From Stercorarius parasiticus (taxonomy: Eukaryota > Chordata > Aves > Charadriiformes > Stercorariidae): a stretch of DNA of 64,000 nucleotides. The notes under the pieces are model-generated. The model saw only the letters and a list, made by a program, of their open reading frames with translations, had not been told where the DNA came from and did not search any database. This document shows, piece after piece, positions 12,659 through 26,497 of this stretch. Numbering within the stretch: the first letter of the stretch is position 1; the number at the start of each line of letters is the position of its first letter. A program made the translations under genes and the position numbers. The stretch spans positions 496,001 through 560,000 of the forward strand of contig VWZL01000579.1 of assembly GCA_013396915.1 (NCBI GenBank), written 5' to 3'.

Positions 12659-15600
12659 CAGCCTCAGGTTCAGAGTCAGAACATTTACAAGGCAGTTATT
12701 TTTCTGAATATTTGCTACGGTTTTGTATTTTCAGCAATGTAGTTCAGTTAGGCATAGGAAATACCCAACAAGCTCTCAAATGTTACGTTTCCACTTGACA
12801 CGTGGCTCGGGGCTAAGATACTGCATTTTATCTGCCTCCCTGTTTATTTGGGTTATTTCCTATTCGCAAGGGGTTCAACTTTTCTGCAGGCATCTGGATG
12901 GATTTCTCCTGTTACCATGGTATTGCTGACCTTTAACATGGGGCTGTTAACGTGACCTTTGCTTCTTTCCATTTCTACAAGGATGTTTCAGTGTAAATAG
13001 TTTGGAAGCCAAATAGCACCAGGAGATTCCTCCTCTCGGAGACGGGAATGCAGCTAGCTCAGCAAGAGGAACAGGGGAAGAGCTGCAAGCTGACAGCAGA
13101 CAGCTAATAGCAACGAGAAACTGAAGAAGTATCTGGAACAGAGCTCTTTTCTGCAGCTGAGAGATATCTGGCAATCAACTTTCACAATACTTAACACTAC
13201 CTGTGAACTGCCCTGTCCTGAAAGGAAATGATACTGGAGACCATATGCAGTTGCAGGGGCCCAAAGGCAGACTCTGCAGGGCAGAACATTTGACAGTTGT
13301 TTGAGTCGGGTAACAGAGCCTTAGGATGAGGAAATATTGGCAATATTGCTTAAGACAGCTATTGTAACTCCCAGGATTTTGAAAGCCTGAAATGTTGTCG
13401 CAAACATGGAGGATGCTCACTTTTTAAGAAAAGCATACATTTTACAGCATGTCAATTAAAACAATACCAGAAACTACCTAATTTACCATTTAAAAAAAAA
13501 AAAAGAGGAAAACCCACTGTTGTAGCCTTTATTTAATATATTCTTCGCCTCAAGCAACTGTTAACATAGTTATATAATTTCTCATTCTATTAACTTTAAT
13601 GAAAGGCAAGTCCAAAGTTTCATGGGGCAATAGGAATTGCTGCTGCAAATTAGATCAGTGTGCAGCCTCCTGAACTGAGGGGAACTTGAAAAGATTTCTG
13701 CCAGACTCCACCGGCATGAAGTGATATTTTGAACACTGTAACAGTGGCTAGAAGCTTCAGGAAAAGGTGCATATTATTGGAAAAAAAGTTTTGTTCACAG
13801 TGGGAGTTTCCTCTAATCCTGCACAGATTTAGAATTAATTTTTCAAGAGACCAAATAATACCCTAAATTCCATTAAAATTCGATGGGATTTATGTGCCTA
13901 ACATCCTAAGGCCTTCTGAAAATCTTAAGCTTTCATGTTGGGCTTATGCCGTAGAGCATGAGAGGGAGATATTTCTTCTATAACTCAAACAGTTCAGATT
14001 ATATGCAAGTAATCCAAACCACCTGTGGATCACTGCAGTCAAAAATTTGTGGGTCTTTTTTCCCCCCCCTTCTTTTTTTAAAGCAGGGTTTCTAATACTT
14101 TTAGGCTTCAGACAAACTACAAAAAAGCACGACTCTTGGGTTAGCGTCAGAGCAGCCACAAAGCTACCCTCATTTTCACGCCTGGTGACTGGTCCCAACA
14201 GGCTCCCCCTGTGAGCAGCTGCAGCTTGGTGTTCATGGAGAAAGACAGCTATGCAGAGAGAGCACCAGCTGCAGATTCCCCCGTGCCTGGGGAATCCCCA
14301 GCTAGGCAAATCAGTCGACTTCACATTCTTTGAGCCATCAGAGCAGCACAGAGGTGCTAGATCAGCTTTGGGTATGGCTCTGGTGTTGAGATGCCCCAGA
14401 ATTTCCACCCATTACTAACACAAAATACGCTACAGAACTAGAATAACCGCACTGACTTTGTATGGGTTGTCTAGAAGCAACTTAAGATGATAACAGGATA
14501 AAACCAATTTACTAATTTAAATCAAAAGCAATTTGTGGCTTTCTACTTTCTTTTTTTGTAAACACATAGGATTAAAACACTAGAGATAGGTCCAGTAGAA
14601 ATGGCACCTAGACTCTGGCAGCTTGAATGTGTGGCACCCCACATGCAGGTTTTAGATGATACTCTGCTCTAACCGATACTAATGCAAAAAGTCATCAAGA
14701 GGAAAGTACTACAGTAAATGTAAAAGCCTTCCACTACCAAACAGGAAGCAAAGCAGCACCAAGAAGCTATGCTGTTCGATGGGGATCCGTTGAAATCAGA
14801 TGTTACTGGAGAGATTCAACCTGAACTAGGATGCTGCGAAGACAAGTTTAAAGACATGTCACAGATTCAAATTGGACCTAAAATTAGTACAGAGTGCTTT
14901 GTCTCTTTACTCTATATTCCTGTCCTACGTAATGAGATCACATTGCTGTTAGAGCCAAATGCTCTCTCTCACTGCTGTTGCTACAAGAGGCTAACAGAGC
15001 TGCCAAGACCTCTAGTGACGCATTTTAAATGAAAATCTATATACACTTTTTTACTGCCCTTTCTATCACCATACAAAGTCTCACAGCGGTAATATTCTGA
15101 TATGGCAATTACTTACCTAGCAAAGAGTAAAACTGCCCGATTTCACAACATATAGCTTATAAGGGGGTACATATAAAATTAGAAATATTTTGTTGAGTAG
15201 AAAACCTGAGATGGGACTTGGCTGCTATGGGCTTTTGAAGGGCTTATATAAAAATTAAAATAGGAATAGACTCAAAGGCCTCACCTGTCTCTCATTTTCA
15301 CATGTGACAATCCAAATGAACCCTCAAATGCCAAATGAGCAATCCTAGAGTAAAATCTAGTGTGACAGAAGGCAAATTAAGCCATCATAGAAAGTTAATT
15401 TTAACAGGAGTAGGAACTTAAGAAAAAGCCATTTTCAGCAAAATAAATTGGTTGTAGTGATATGTTGTTTCAGAATCCACTAACAATCCTCTCTGGATAA
15501 ATATGCTGTAAATATGTTCACAGAACTAAAAAAAACACAAAATTTTCTGGAGAATATTCTGTGAAAATGGTATTTTCGACCAGCTGGCACTTGTCAATGG

Positions 15601-16356
15601 GCAGCTCTACTGTCAGAGCTCTTATTCCTTAGGTATGCATAGAGACCAGAGTACAGATACATCTACTCTGAACGCTTACACAATTGCCACTGGTAGATTT
15701 AACTCTACTGTTCCTTTAGTTTCTCAGGTCTACATTTCTACAACAAAGTTGCCCAGTTAATCCAGAATTACAGTAGGATCTGGCGGCGCTCTCCAAACTG
15801 CATCTGCCATTCCTCTCCAATAAGGAGGCAGGACACAAGGTAACTAGATACAGCCCAAAGAGGCAAACTTAGTTGAGATCAAGGGTGTAATGCAATAGAA
15901 GTGGACGGCTTTTTTGGCTCAGATTATTATTGCTGGCTCTAACAGACCTAGTGATCCTGCTCCTGAGTTTTTGAGATCTTTGTAAATTCATCCAGCATTT
16001 ACTTCAGAGGGCAGACTGATATATAGCCAGGAGATTAACTGCAGAAATCTCAGGATAAATTTCCTTTTTCAGGGAAAGTTGTAGCAATGCAAGGGGCAAT
16101 CCCTAGGCTTCACCTCAGTTTTCCACTTCTTTTGCTGATAATATTTGGTGAAAAAAGTGAGAGGGGAGGAGATAAAGAAAAAATTAAGCAAATGGTGGTC
16201 AGATAGATATAAACTAATACAGATGTTATGTTTTTTCACTTAGTTTGCAACTTTTGCTTGAGACTGTTTCACTCCCTTTGGTACATTTTAATCTCAGAGA
16301 CAAGGCCAACATACACAAACCAGGTAGAAGAAAGGAAAGGGGCAAGAGCTGAAGCT

Positions 16357-16425
16357 TTTCACCCAAGATCAGAGACAATCAGTAACAAGGCTGCAACTAG
16401 CACTCTGGTTGCACAGTCCTGGTTT
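16357..16425 (-). mobile_element. Probable MIR-like SINE relic, reverse orientation
   Basis: The stretch reads like the reverse complement of an ancient amniote tRNA-derived SINE. A CACCCAAGATCAGAGACAAT-like part resembles the family's 'cccaaggtcacac' segment. It is followed by a 'ggcaaggctgg..actagaactct' equivalent and a final 'cagtcctggtt'. Divergence is high and no target duplication is visible. This call rests on remembered consensus wording, not on an alignment. Confidence 0.45.
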
Positions 16426-17692
16426 TGCAGTTACATTTCTGGGACACGTTGTGTCCCAAATGAGCCTTTTTGACTTTCTCTGCATTACTACCAGAATAGC
16501 CTTTTCCATCTACAAGGGAATCTGATTGTCCTGCATCCTAAAGAAAAATAAGGATCACATTTGCTGAAATCAGACGGACATCAATTTGTAGCAGGTCTTA
16601 GGAGAAGCAGGTTTAGTATTAGTTTTTTCTCTTGAGGAGTCATTCCACAAGGTAGCAATCTTCTAAAGCTTACTTTTGAGAATTATTTTTGGTCTATCGG
16701 AGACAAAACTCAGTTGGACTAATCTAGAACAAACAGGTTTGGTGGTTTTTTCTAGATTGTCTACTGAAATAGAGTAGTACCTGAGTTCATCAGCTCATGA
16801 CTTTAACTTAAGCAATTGTGCTTGTGTAGCATGAGGTATCATAAGCTGTTTAAACAGACTTACTCCTAGATCTAGAGAAGACATTTAGGGAAACATTGCT
16901 TCTGAATGGATTACATAACACTTTATAAACCTTTTGCTTAACTAGCATCTTTGCCAAATAGCACCTCATTGTAGTTCTTCAACCTTACAATAAAAATATG
17001 AAGAACCTGTCTGGCCACTGACAGCATTCACGTAAGGGGATTTTCAGCCTAGTTATATATAAGCATCCTCTAAGAGGCTTAAACCACAAACTTTTACTGC
17101 AATATAAAAAGGGACTATGCAGGACTTTCTAAAAACATTTGTGCAGAGGTATGAATAGCTGCCTTGGGGAAACTCCCCTGTATTAATAGAAATAGCTGTT
17201 ATTGCCCATACCGTGCAACGGCTCAGAGGGAATCATTACAAATATTCTTGTAACTTATTCCGTTTGAATGTACTGCTTTTCAAAAAGACATCTCAATAAG
17301 TGGGAAAGTCAAAAAGCAAGCTGATTAAAAAAAAAAGCGGCAGTGTTTACCAGTACAAATGCTGGCAGTAAGGACTGCCCCCCCACCAACATACATGTTT
17401 CTGCCCAAGGGGCCACGAGCATTCTACCCTCCTCTCCATGAGATCAAATTGCCCCTTTCCCTTAGGATTTGTAACTGAAGCAAAACCATTTCTCAGTTTC
17501 ATGGACTACACTCTAATTAGCAAAGTGTCAGCCCAGACCTTAGAATGTCTGAAAAACTGAGACCTAGGATAAGGAAGGAAAAAAAAAAATGCAGCCACCA
17601 AAGTAAACCTATGGATTCTGATGTTAACACATGGCATTTCTCAACTGCAACCAATTACAGCAGAGACTGCAAAAGAAACCTTGTACTCCCTG

Positions 17693-17760
17693 AAGGCTTC
17701 AGCTATAGCGTCTCCTCTTGTCCCCAAAGGCTTCAGTTATAACATCTTTTCTTGTCCCAT
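17693..17760. repeat. 34-bp tandem duplication, two copies
   Basis: The first copy (17693-17726) and second copy (17727-17760) both begin AAGGCTTCAG and share TCTTGTCCC near the end. Over the first 32 positions they differ at five sites. At each of these the first copy has C or G where the second has T or A, including loss of a CpG at the GCG/ACA position. This is a minisatellite-like duplication of unknown age. Confidence 0.9.
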
Positions 17761-20700
17761 TATTTACTCCAGAATAAGGGTAAGGGGTCATGAATGACTG
17801 ACAGCCCACCCATTTTTATAATATCTCCAAAGTACCAGGTGTAAGAATGGCGATTTAACAGTGAGGAATATTTAAATTAGCTGTTATTTATGCTTATGCA
17901 AAGTTACTGTTGTTACCAAATTTCCTCCAGGGTTTCCTCGACACACGCTCTCAGCTTTCTAGAAATTTGGCTAAGGTTATCAACATGAACAAAGGAAGCA
18001 GCAAGAGAAAGAGAAAACCTGAAATAGCAGAGATTATGAAATATAATCTATTTTGTTTCATTTCCGAGAGATCCATTCACAATAAAACTTTATGCTGAAC
18101 TCGAACTGTGTGCCATTAAATCTCTCAACAGTAGAGCCCTTTACAGTTTTCAGGACTTCTCACATACAACACGGGCTGCCTGGGGAAGAGAAATCCAACT
18201 AGTTTTGACACTTCAGTTGCTGTTTAACTGATGATATGTGCTTAAATCTTGTGCAGCAGTGAAAAAAAAATGACAATCTATTGCATAGATATCACAAAAA
18301 AAAATTTAGTGATCTGCCAGGAAGTGTCCACTTTTTTTCACCTTGAAGTTTTCCAAAGGAATAACCTTTAAAGTCACTAGTAGTTTGTTGGGTGCCCAAC
18401 CTGAGGGCAAGGAGTCATAGAGCTCAGCATTTCACAAGGTAAAAAAAATAAATCAAGGAACTTGAATGTGACTTCCAGAATACAAGACAGAGTCTGAAAA
18501 GTATAAACCTAGAATTTGCAGATTGGTTTGGGGGGCAAAAAGAAAAAAGAAAGCTAGGCTTAGAAAATGACTACTTTTAAGAGCTCATGGGGCCAAACGG
18601 TCAGTCTAAGTATATATACAAGCACAAACATCCTTCCATCCACCTAATCAGTAACCAAAAGCAGGAAACTGGAATGCAAGATTTTCTTCTTTGATATTCT
18701 TTCTCTTTCTAGTTTTACTTAGCTTGGAAGATCAGAAGAGATATTTACAACAGTGGCGAACATAGTCCTACCTTTAATTATATCCAGAGGCTTCTCTTTA
18801 TAATGAATTGAAAACAAATTTCTGATTTTGTAAGACTAACAAGGCTGAAATTTTTTCCATGACACGTATTTGACTAAAGCAAACTTGGAGGTGGAAGAAA
18901 GGGAAGAAGAGGAAGACAGTTCAGTCAACAGCTCAGCTATTTCTAAGAATGAGGGGCATCAAAAGTAAACTGGTTTTGCAAAACTCAAATTCTATCGACG
19001 TTCTCTTTGAGCATCCTAACATTTCTAGACCTTGGAGTAGGAATATTACATTTTACAAGAGAAACCTTTGCATCAAGGATGGCCTTTTGTGGTTCCTGGG
19101 TACATTTACCTCAATTCTGCCACACTAAGCTCTTGCAAATGAAAAATGAAATAAAGTCTCTGCTTGTACCTAGAGATGTTTTAGCAGTTAAAGTTTCCTA
19201 GTCCCTCTTCATTTAGCAAGCTGCCGCCTCTCATCAGTTCAAGCTGTGTATACCATTCAAACCAGGAAATTTTAACATGCTCCATACATTTACAACTTCT
19301 GCCTGCAACTGCCACAGAATATATGAATTCATTCCAGCTGAGAAGCAGCAGATGAATCTGGATTTATCTTTCTATTTCTTAATGTAATAACTCTTTCTGT
19401 TTCCTTTGCTTGGTAAACTGATGGCAGGGACCTTGTCTGTTCTTGGTAAACCAGTGAATCCCTGAAGGGCTTTAATATGTCTAAAATAATATTCCTTTGA
19501 ACTGAAAACAGAGGGGTCATCGGGGGAAGACAGGGGGACACAACCGAAGAAGTAAGAGGCTCTAGTCCACAGAAAGGATGCCTTTTGGGTCTTAGTGTAG
19601 CAGAGAAGCCCAGTGGTAAAGACTGGGAGTGGCTGAGCACAATCTAAAGACCTGCAGAAGAAAACAGGAAAGTGAAGGTGGACATGAAAATAAGTATTAG
19701 ACAGTCAAAGGGCTATGACTGACAGGTCCAGGGCACACGAGCAGTGGAGCAAGGGAGGGAACAGGCAGCACTGGATCTGGGTGGGCAGTGCATTTACAGT
19801 GAAAAGACACAAACCGCCCAACTGAACAAGAAATCCAGGGAGAGAACTGTGATCTGAGAGCAGGCAGAATGAGAAACAAGTCAGTGAGTTGGGCAGGGAT
19901 CTCAGAGCCAGGCTGACCAAGAGCTGGCTGCAGGGACTGATGCGCAAAAATTAGAAGCAAGTCAAGAAAATTCTAGTTTAAAGACAAGAGAAATCTTGTG
20001 CATAAATGGTGCAGAAGATTTTGGGCTTGCTGAATGAAGACTTCTCTCCTCCAAAGCCTGAAATGGGACGCCAGGATCCCACATTCCCCCTTGCTTCTGT
20101 ATCAATCAATATTGGTGTAGCTGACTAGCAAGGTTTAGATTTCTTTCCACACTTGTACTTGTCCAGACAGAATAACAACCTGTCATTCATCCTATGCGCA
20201 TTCTCTCATTTAGCAGGCACTGAATGCTTCTCTTTGCAATCTTGATCTAGAGCCCCTATTTTTACTCAATTATTTGGCAGCAAGTTTATACATATGGCAT
20301 CTGAAAACATACAACCTCCAGTTTTCCACTGCCTGAAAGTCAGTGGCAGTTATCCAAGAAACAAGAACAAAGAAACCTATGACCACTTGGGCTGATGTCC
20401 TGCATAAACTGAAAATTTTACCCAGCAAGTCCTGTTGCAAGTCCAAAACATCTGACTAAACTAAGCACATTTTTCAGAAAGGCATCCAGTGTGGAGGTCA
20501 AGATTTCAACGGATGGCAAATCCCCTACATCATTATATAAGTTGCTTTTAAACTGAACTTCTTTATTTCAATTTTGCACTTGGTATTTTAGTATGAGTTC
20601 ATCCAACTTGTTTTTTCTTACCAAAATGCACCAATACCAATGAATACAAAGCCAGAGATGGTGAAAACTAGTATAGGTGAAGTAGGTACCATGAATTATT

Positions 20701-20834
20701 TTAAATATTTTATTTTCTGTTAACAATAGCAAATGGTTCCAAAGGAGCAGTTTACATACGGCCCAACAGACCTTTGGTGAGCACCACAGGCCTGATTCTA
20801 CTTTTAACTACTTGAAAAACACAATTTACACAGA

Positions 20835-20848
20835 TTTTTTTTTTTTTT
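20835..20848. repeat. Poly(T) run, 14 bases
   Basis: Uninterrupted thymines, followed by AAAGATATTTTCTG. No retroposed gene copy is evident. Confidence 0.9.
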
Positions 20849-23800
20849 AAAGATATTTTCTGCTTTATTTCCTTATTGGCTTGGATATTGATGCCGAGCG
20901 TTTAAGGAAATTTTAAAAACAGCGCTTTCATTCTACAGTGTCAGAGCAAGCCAATAAACAACTATATATCCTTTAAATATTCATTAGAATAAAAAAAAAT
21001 TACATACTTTTATTCAAACAAAACTCCTACTCAAAGTCAGTCAATTTTGCTCAGCAAAGAGCTTAAGGCTGGCCTACAGGTTTCAAGAGCTAAAGCCTAC
21101 CGCATTTTACAGAGTTGCTCAAGGGAAATAGCCTTGCTTGTCTGCTGATAGCTGAATGGAGAATGCTGCCACATAGAGACATGTGCTAAGCAAAAGGAAC
21201 AAAAACAAAGGTCTGTTTACACTCTAAGCTCAAGTTAGAAAACAGTAGAAAAACAGGAAGGCACATTCTGAACCTGGTACCCATTTGGTTTCCGTATGCG
21301 GTTTCACACTTTAAGTAATGGACCAATGTTAAAATGCTGTGTGCTTACACTTGCTGCTCATGGCAAAGTCACACTTGAGGAGCTGCGGAGCACACTGTAT
21401 AGGCACATAGCGGTTCTTGCACAGTCTCTACCCAAACAGCAATAAAAATTAGAACTGTGCTGATTGGTGGCAACCATGAGGTACAAATGATAGAATATAG
21501 CAAAGCTAAAGGTTTCATACAATTGTTCACACACAGACAACAGAAGAAGAAATAGAAAGTGGTGTAAATAAAAAAAATATATGCATAAACTCAAGGAGAA
21601 GCTAGAAGTTGCATGTTTTATTCTCTGTGTTAAGCAGTCAAATGAGCTGTAGTAGATGACCGTTCCCCCCCAACTTATCCACTTGTCAAATGACAGTGAT
21701 GAAATTCTGAGCTGCCCAGGGTACGATCTTGCTTTCATTTATTCATTTTTACAGCAAACAGCACAACAAGATCTCACCCTCTTGGGGATTTCTAGAAGTA
21801 GGTGATAACAGATTCAGAACATATAATTAAAACAAGGATATAATTAAGACAAATATATTCCATTAAGCAAAACAAGTTTTCCATCAGCTTCAGCGGAAAC
21901 AGGGTTAGGTCTATTAGGTGTAAACAGATTGAAGATGACACCAGGACATGGTCTCATTTTTTACTTCCTGTTCCAGTTTCTCTTCAGCTGAGCTTTTGAG
22001 ACATCCTCACTTTGTCTAAAAGAGTGAGAGATCATGAATTTGCATCTGGGTGCTTAAAGATTGCAAAGCAGCTGCCAGCAAGCTTAGCTATTGTCCATCT
22101 AAAAATGGATGACAACAACAGACTGCCATACGTGAAGATCTGCTTGGACAGAGACTCTGAGACCCTTGTAATAGATTCACCAAGATGGTAATTCTTTCGC
22201 ATACCATTCTATAGCGTCCCAATATTACTATTTAGAAAGGGGATAAAATACTTGACATTTTTATATAAATGAGTAGACAGTCAGCACAGTACATAACCAC
22301 ATAGTGAAGAACCAGAACTCTTACACCAAAGGAATAAAATTCATCAGTCATGCCAATATACCTATTCATTTTACATGATGGAGTAGAGTAACTCCACTGA
22401 ATTCAAAGACATTACATTTAAAACTCAGGATTCAAAAGCCTTATCCAAAGGCCAGTAAGTTTCTTCAAATCTTTACAGTTAGTGCTTCAGATGAGCAATT
22501 TTGATAGAGTTTGGCCTCCAGGCACGTCATGAAGTTTCCTGTCAAATCTTGAGAACTATTTTCTTCAGATTAATCCCTGTGCAGTTTTCTCTACTACCTC
22601 CATAAGCAGGGAAACTAAAAGAGTGCTCTAATACACAAATAATCATGATGCAAGAGCACACACAAAAAAGCATACAGTCAAGGGAGTAAGCAAGTTTACA
22701 GAGCCAACATGTTTTTTCAGAGAGAAACGACAGCCAAATGGGAGACTAAGCAGCAGGGGACAAAACAGATTGCACAGTTTGAAGAAAAACAGGTGGGGTA
22801 AAATAAAATTCACTCCCAATTGTGTCTGGTTCTGAATAATAGAGATGAAAACTCTAGACACAGCAGTACATTTTGTACTTGCAGTCAGGGTGTTTGTCCA
22901 TACACGTTAAGCCAGTCTTTATAATAAAAGTTTACTAAAGATCTTCACCCTCATCTTCTAACAGTGCCTGAAGCCTAGACCTTTCCTGTGTTGTTTAGAA
23001 CAGCTATAGAAGTTTTTGTGCATTTCCTCTTCAAACACACAATCTATAAATCTATAGAAGTGTCTCAGCATCATTTTCCTGACCAAATCCATACACGGAG
23101 ACCAAACATAGCTTGCTATTCCTCTGATCCAACCGAAGGAACTCTTTGAAACCGTGGGGGTTAAAACCCACACTCATATTTATCCTGTGACACAAGCTTC
23201 TATATAGAAAAGCTTTAGCATCATTGCCTAAGCCTGATTGACATTTTTGTTACCCAAATCACTAGGAAGACTTACATTTTCCAGTGCACTGCTTCTGCTG
23301 GAGCTGGACTTTTGGGCAATACACCAATTACCCATCAGGAAGTGAAAAAGAAGGAGCACATGTTACTTATGTATGTCAGCAGTCCTGTCACGAGTACAAG
23401 CAGAGATTTTATGGATATCAAGGGACTATAAACCACCACAAAAAATTCTAACATACCACGTAACCTAACATACGCAACCCCTACATTAGCCAGATCTCAC
23501 AGCAAAATGTTCTGTTCCAAAATGGTTGTCTTAGTGCAAGTACGACTCAAAATACTGTAAGATAGATTAATGCAACATAGCATTTAAGCATCCTATTGAG
23601 TTGTTTTACTTCCAGTCATTCCAGAGCGGAGCATTCTAACTAAAAGACTACCACAGTAGGATAAGGAAAAGCATACTGTATTCAACATAACACTGTCATT
23701 GCAGAGATGCGTCAAGGCCCTGGAAGAGTTGAGAAGGAGCAGCCTCAGCAAGTACTTAGGAGTCTCTTATTTTAAATTTAGGTCAGTGCTCTGAAACTCC

Positions 23801-24270
23801 AACTTGCAGGATTTGGAGAAAAGCTAGCATATATTCAAGAGTTCAGTACCTACTAACACAAGAGAAAGCATGTAGATTTACACAGCTTTAGTCTAAGTGG
23901 TAGATGAGGATAGTAAACACAGCTCAAAGAACAATAACATACTTAAACATCTGCTTAAAAATTTTACCAGTTCTCGAAGTTTAACACTATGACCAATTCA
24001 TTGCGTCATCTCAGTCTCTGCAGAAAGTCCTTCTGCCAAGCAGAAGTGCCATGCCTATTTTCCCAGCTGCACTATCTTCTGCAGCTCCAGCTCCTTACTG
24101 TGTTGTCTGCAATCAACACATTAAGCTTCTACCTCTGCTGTCTCAGTCCCTCTTTACAAATAATCTCTCCACTTCTTTCAAGGGGAGGAGTGAGGCAACA
24201 CTAGCAGAATAACCTCTTACTCTCAAAGGCTTCCATCTACCTTAGTCTTCCTTGTAACATCCCTTTACTT

Positions 24271-24281
24271 CCCCCCCCCCN
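24271..24281. other. C10 homopolymer ending in an undetermined base (N)
   Basis: Ten cytosines at 24271-24280 are followed by the only N in the window, at 24281. The run length is probably uncertain in the assembly. It lies about 25 bases left of the CR1 fragment that starts near 24305. Confidence 0.95.
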
Positions 24282-24304
24282 TCTCCCCTTCTAATAAAGG
24301 TGTG

Positions 24305-24650
24305 AGTGCCACCATGGCTGGGGCACTTGCCTAGCAAGGAGAGGCTGAGAAACCTGAACTTGCTCAGTCTGGAGAAAAGCTGGCTTTGGGGGAGGCCAAC
24401 AGCATTCCCCAGCGCCTGTGGGGATGGAGCAAGGTAACACACAGTGATGTGTTGGGGTAATGAGAGACAATGGGCATAAATTGAAACATGAGAAGTTCAG
24501 ACTGGATGCAAGGAGAAACTTTCTACCCCATGAGGACAGTGAAATGGGTTGCCCAGACTCTGTGCAGTCTTTATCCATAGAGGTTTTGAATATCTGTCCG
24601 GATAAAGCCCTGAGCAACCTGGTCTGACTTCCGGGACATCCCTCCTCCCT
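24305..24650 (+). mobile_element. CR1 LINE 3' fragment, plus orientation
   Basis: The sequence follows the 3' part of a CR1 element in sense orientation. First comes the 'gagaggctgag...ctcagtctggagaaaag' segment near 24340-24377. Then come 'aggagaaactttctaccccatgagg', 'gggttgcccagactctgtgcag' and 'gagcaacctggtctgac' equivalents near 24510-24630. In intact CR1 this region encodes the end of ORF2 and the start of the 3' UTR. It is truncated at both ends and diverged, with no open frame worth naming. It faces the larger CR1 that begins 1.8 kb to the right, so the two form an inverted pair. Confidence 0.85.
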
Positions 24651-26497
24651 CAAGTCAAAATATACTGATCTGTGAAAATAGCACCTGCTACACAAAACAA
24701 AAGCAGCACAAGGCATCTCTAACCTCTTTAAACCCAAGCCCTCAGAAGCAGTGTATTCATCAGTGAAAAAAAAAAGTCATTATCTCTCATTAGGTATTAA
24801 CATCCATTATTGATGCACTAGGTGGAGTTTAGAGTTTCTTCCGTGTTCAAAGTTCGTAATAGCTGACCAAAAGCAAAGCTGTCACCTGAATAGACTTTGC
24901 AAGCCAATGTCTTGCAACAAAATCTTTTCAGACTGCCAGAACCTTGTCAAAGACAGGCCACATCCCTAAATCTTACGTCAAGCCAGGTGCCCATGGTGAT
25001 AAAACATTCTCCCAAGGACAGTCTGACCTTGGCAGCCACACAGGTGCAGTTATCAATCAAGGTTTATAAACACAAAGCCAGCTAAGCGTCTTCATCCTGT
25101 AGAGACAGAATGGACGCCCTGGTGTTGGATAGGCAGGTGCCGATTGCTTCACCCCCTAGCACCCGCTGCTGCCCCAGTTGGAACTCTGAGTTGAGAAAGG
25201 AACAAATACACAAAAGTAGGTGCCTGAAGTCCAAGTTGCTAAAGGACTGGCAAAGTGACAGATCGTACAGCTGGAGGAAGATCTAGAGAAGAGAAGTGGA
25301 TCAGGTTGCAACTCAAATTTAAATGCTAGTAAGAGATGTCATCCGTTAAGCATCTGCCTTCATTTCTCCTTTATAAGAAGAAATTAGTCTCCTGAAGAAT
25401 TTATGCAGAAACAAAGTATGTTGTCTCTATGGCTTAGGAAGAGGAAAAAGAATTCAAAGATCTAACAGCTCTGTATTGACCTCATTTGTTTTAAGGCAGG
25501 TTTCCCATGGCCTAAACTGGCCTAGGTGATTCCAAAGTTTAGATTTAAGTGGGCAGCTAGGTAGCACAAAGAGGCCTGCTAAACAGCTTATCTTTATTTT
25601 TAAGTCAATTATCCTGGAATAGTGACTTAGCAGTAGGTTTTTTCTTGCATACATGGGATATGCATGCATTCCTTGAGGAAACAGGGACACTTCCTGGTAG
25701 ACATTTTAATGAAAAAGCAACAATAAGATCACACATGATAAGACACCCAGGAATCTGCACAGAAAGGAGAAGCAAGTTTGTGATCACACAGTGCACAAAA
25801 ACTTTCCAAGCCCTATTAACAAGACAAAACCATAGGGCATCAAGGCTTCCCTAGTCCTAGCACTCCTAGGATTACAAGTTTAAATTTAATCCCCCTCAAT
25901 GAAACAAGCAGAGACATGGTAGAGTACTGACACTAAAACCAAAACAGAGTATCCAAAGCATTTACAGGTGGTAAAAGCATGTCCATTTAACTAATCAGAA
26001 CAAAGGATAAGAGGAGTTTCTATTCTCTGGCAGTTTTGGAAAGGATGACTTACTTTTTGTTGGCAGAATGCTAAGACTGTAGACAAACGGAGACATCATT
26101 AAAAAAGCCAGAGTAGAAGCAACATTTTTCATTTGCCCCACATCAAAAAGGGACATTTCAAGCAACAATGTTAAGTTTTGATAGAGAGTTCTACAAACAT
26201 TTCAAGAGTAATTAACAGAATAAATACAGATCTCTCTTTTCATATTGCCAAATTTGCTTTTGTTACTGAAAAGCAGTCAAGGCAACATTTTTGGGACCAA
26301 TATCTACCTACAATCCTGAAGTATATCTGTAAAGTATTTTCTGTACATGGGCACACGTGTCTCAAGGCTTCAAAGTCAGTTTTAATAGTATTTTTAAGAC
26401 ACTTTCATTTTTTTTCCATGCCTGTTTGAAGTATTCAGATACGACGTGAAATTACTCCAGTCTCCTGTTTCACTGATAGATTTCATGTACTTTCACA
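24651..26497. other. Non-coding spacer between two oppositely oriented CR1 copies
   Basis: About 1.85 kb of mostly AT-rich sequence with short open frames (83 codons or fewer). No RNA gene or further repeat was recognised. It would form the loop if transcripts paired the two CR1 3' regions. Confidence 0.5.

Larger units (their letters stand above)
8130..16356. other. AT-rich non-coding block
   Basis: No exon, RNA gene or transposon was recognised. Open frames reach 154 codons (minus strand, 13944-14408) and 141 codons (plus strand, 9018-9443), neither with a known motif. The segment includes two adjacent G-runs at about 8345-8358, a nested hairpin and duplication at 10033-10068, poly(A) at 12175-12187 and 12643-12658, and a complex-looking segment at about 12280-12620 that could be a conserved non-coding element. 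Confidence 0.55.
16426..24270. other. AT-rich non-coding block
   Basis: No gene or clear transposon was recognised. It holds the 34-bp tandem duplication at 17693-17760, a T14 run at 20835-20848 and one more octamer-like site near 22037. The longest open frame is 126 codons on the minus strand (21358-21738), with no familiar motif. Confidence 0.55.

Noticed and set aside
13944..14408. 154-codon open frame on the minus strand
   Set aside because: No domain, no recognisable composition of a real protein and no supporting splice or promoter context; the length is compatible with chance.
24291..24737. 148-codon open frame on the minus strand
   Set aside because: It runs antisense across the CR1 3' fragment at 24305-24650, crosses its boundary and has no protein motif.
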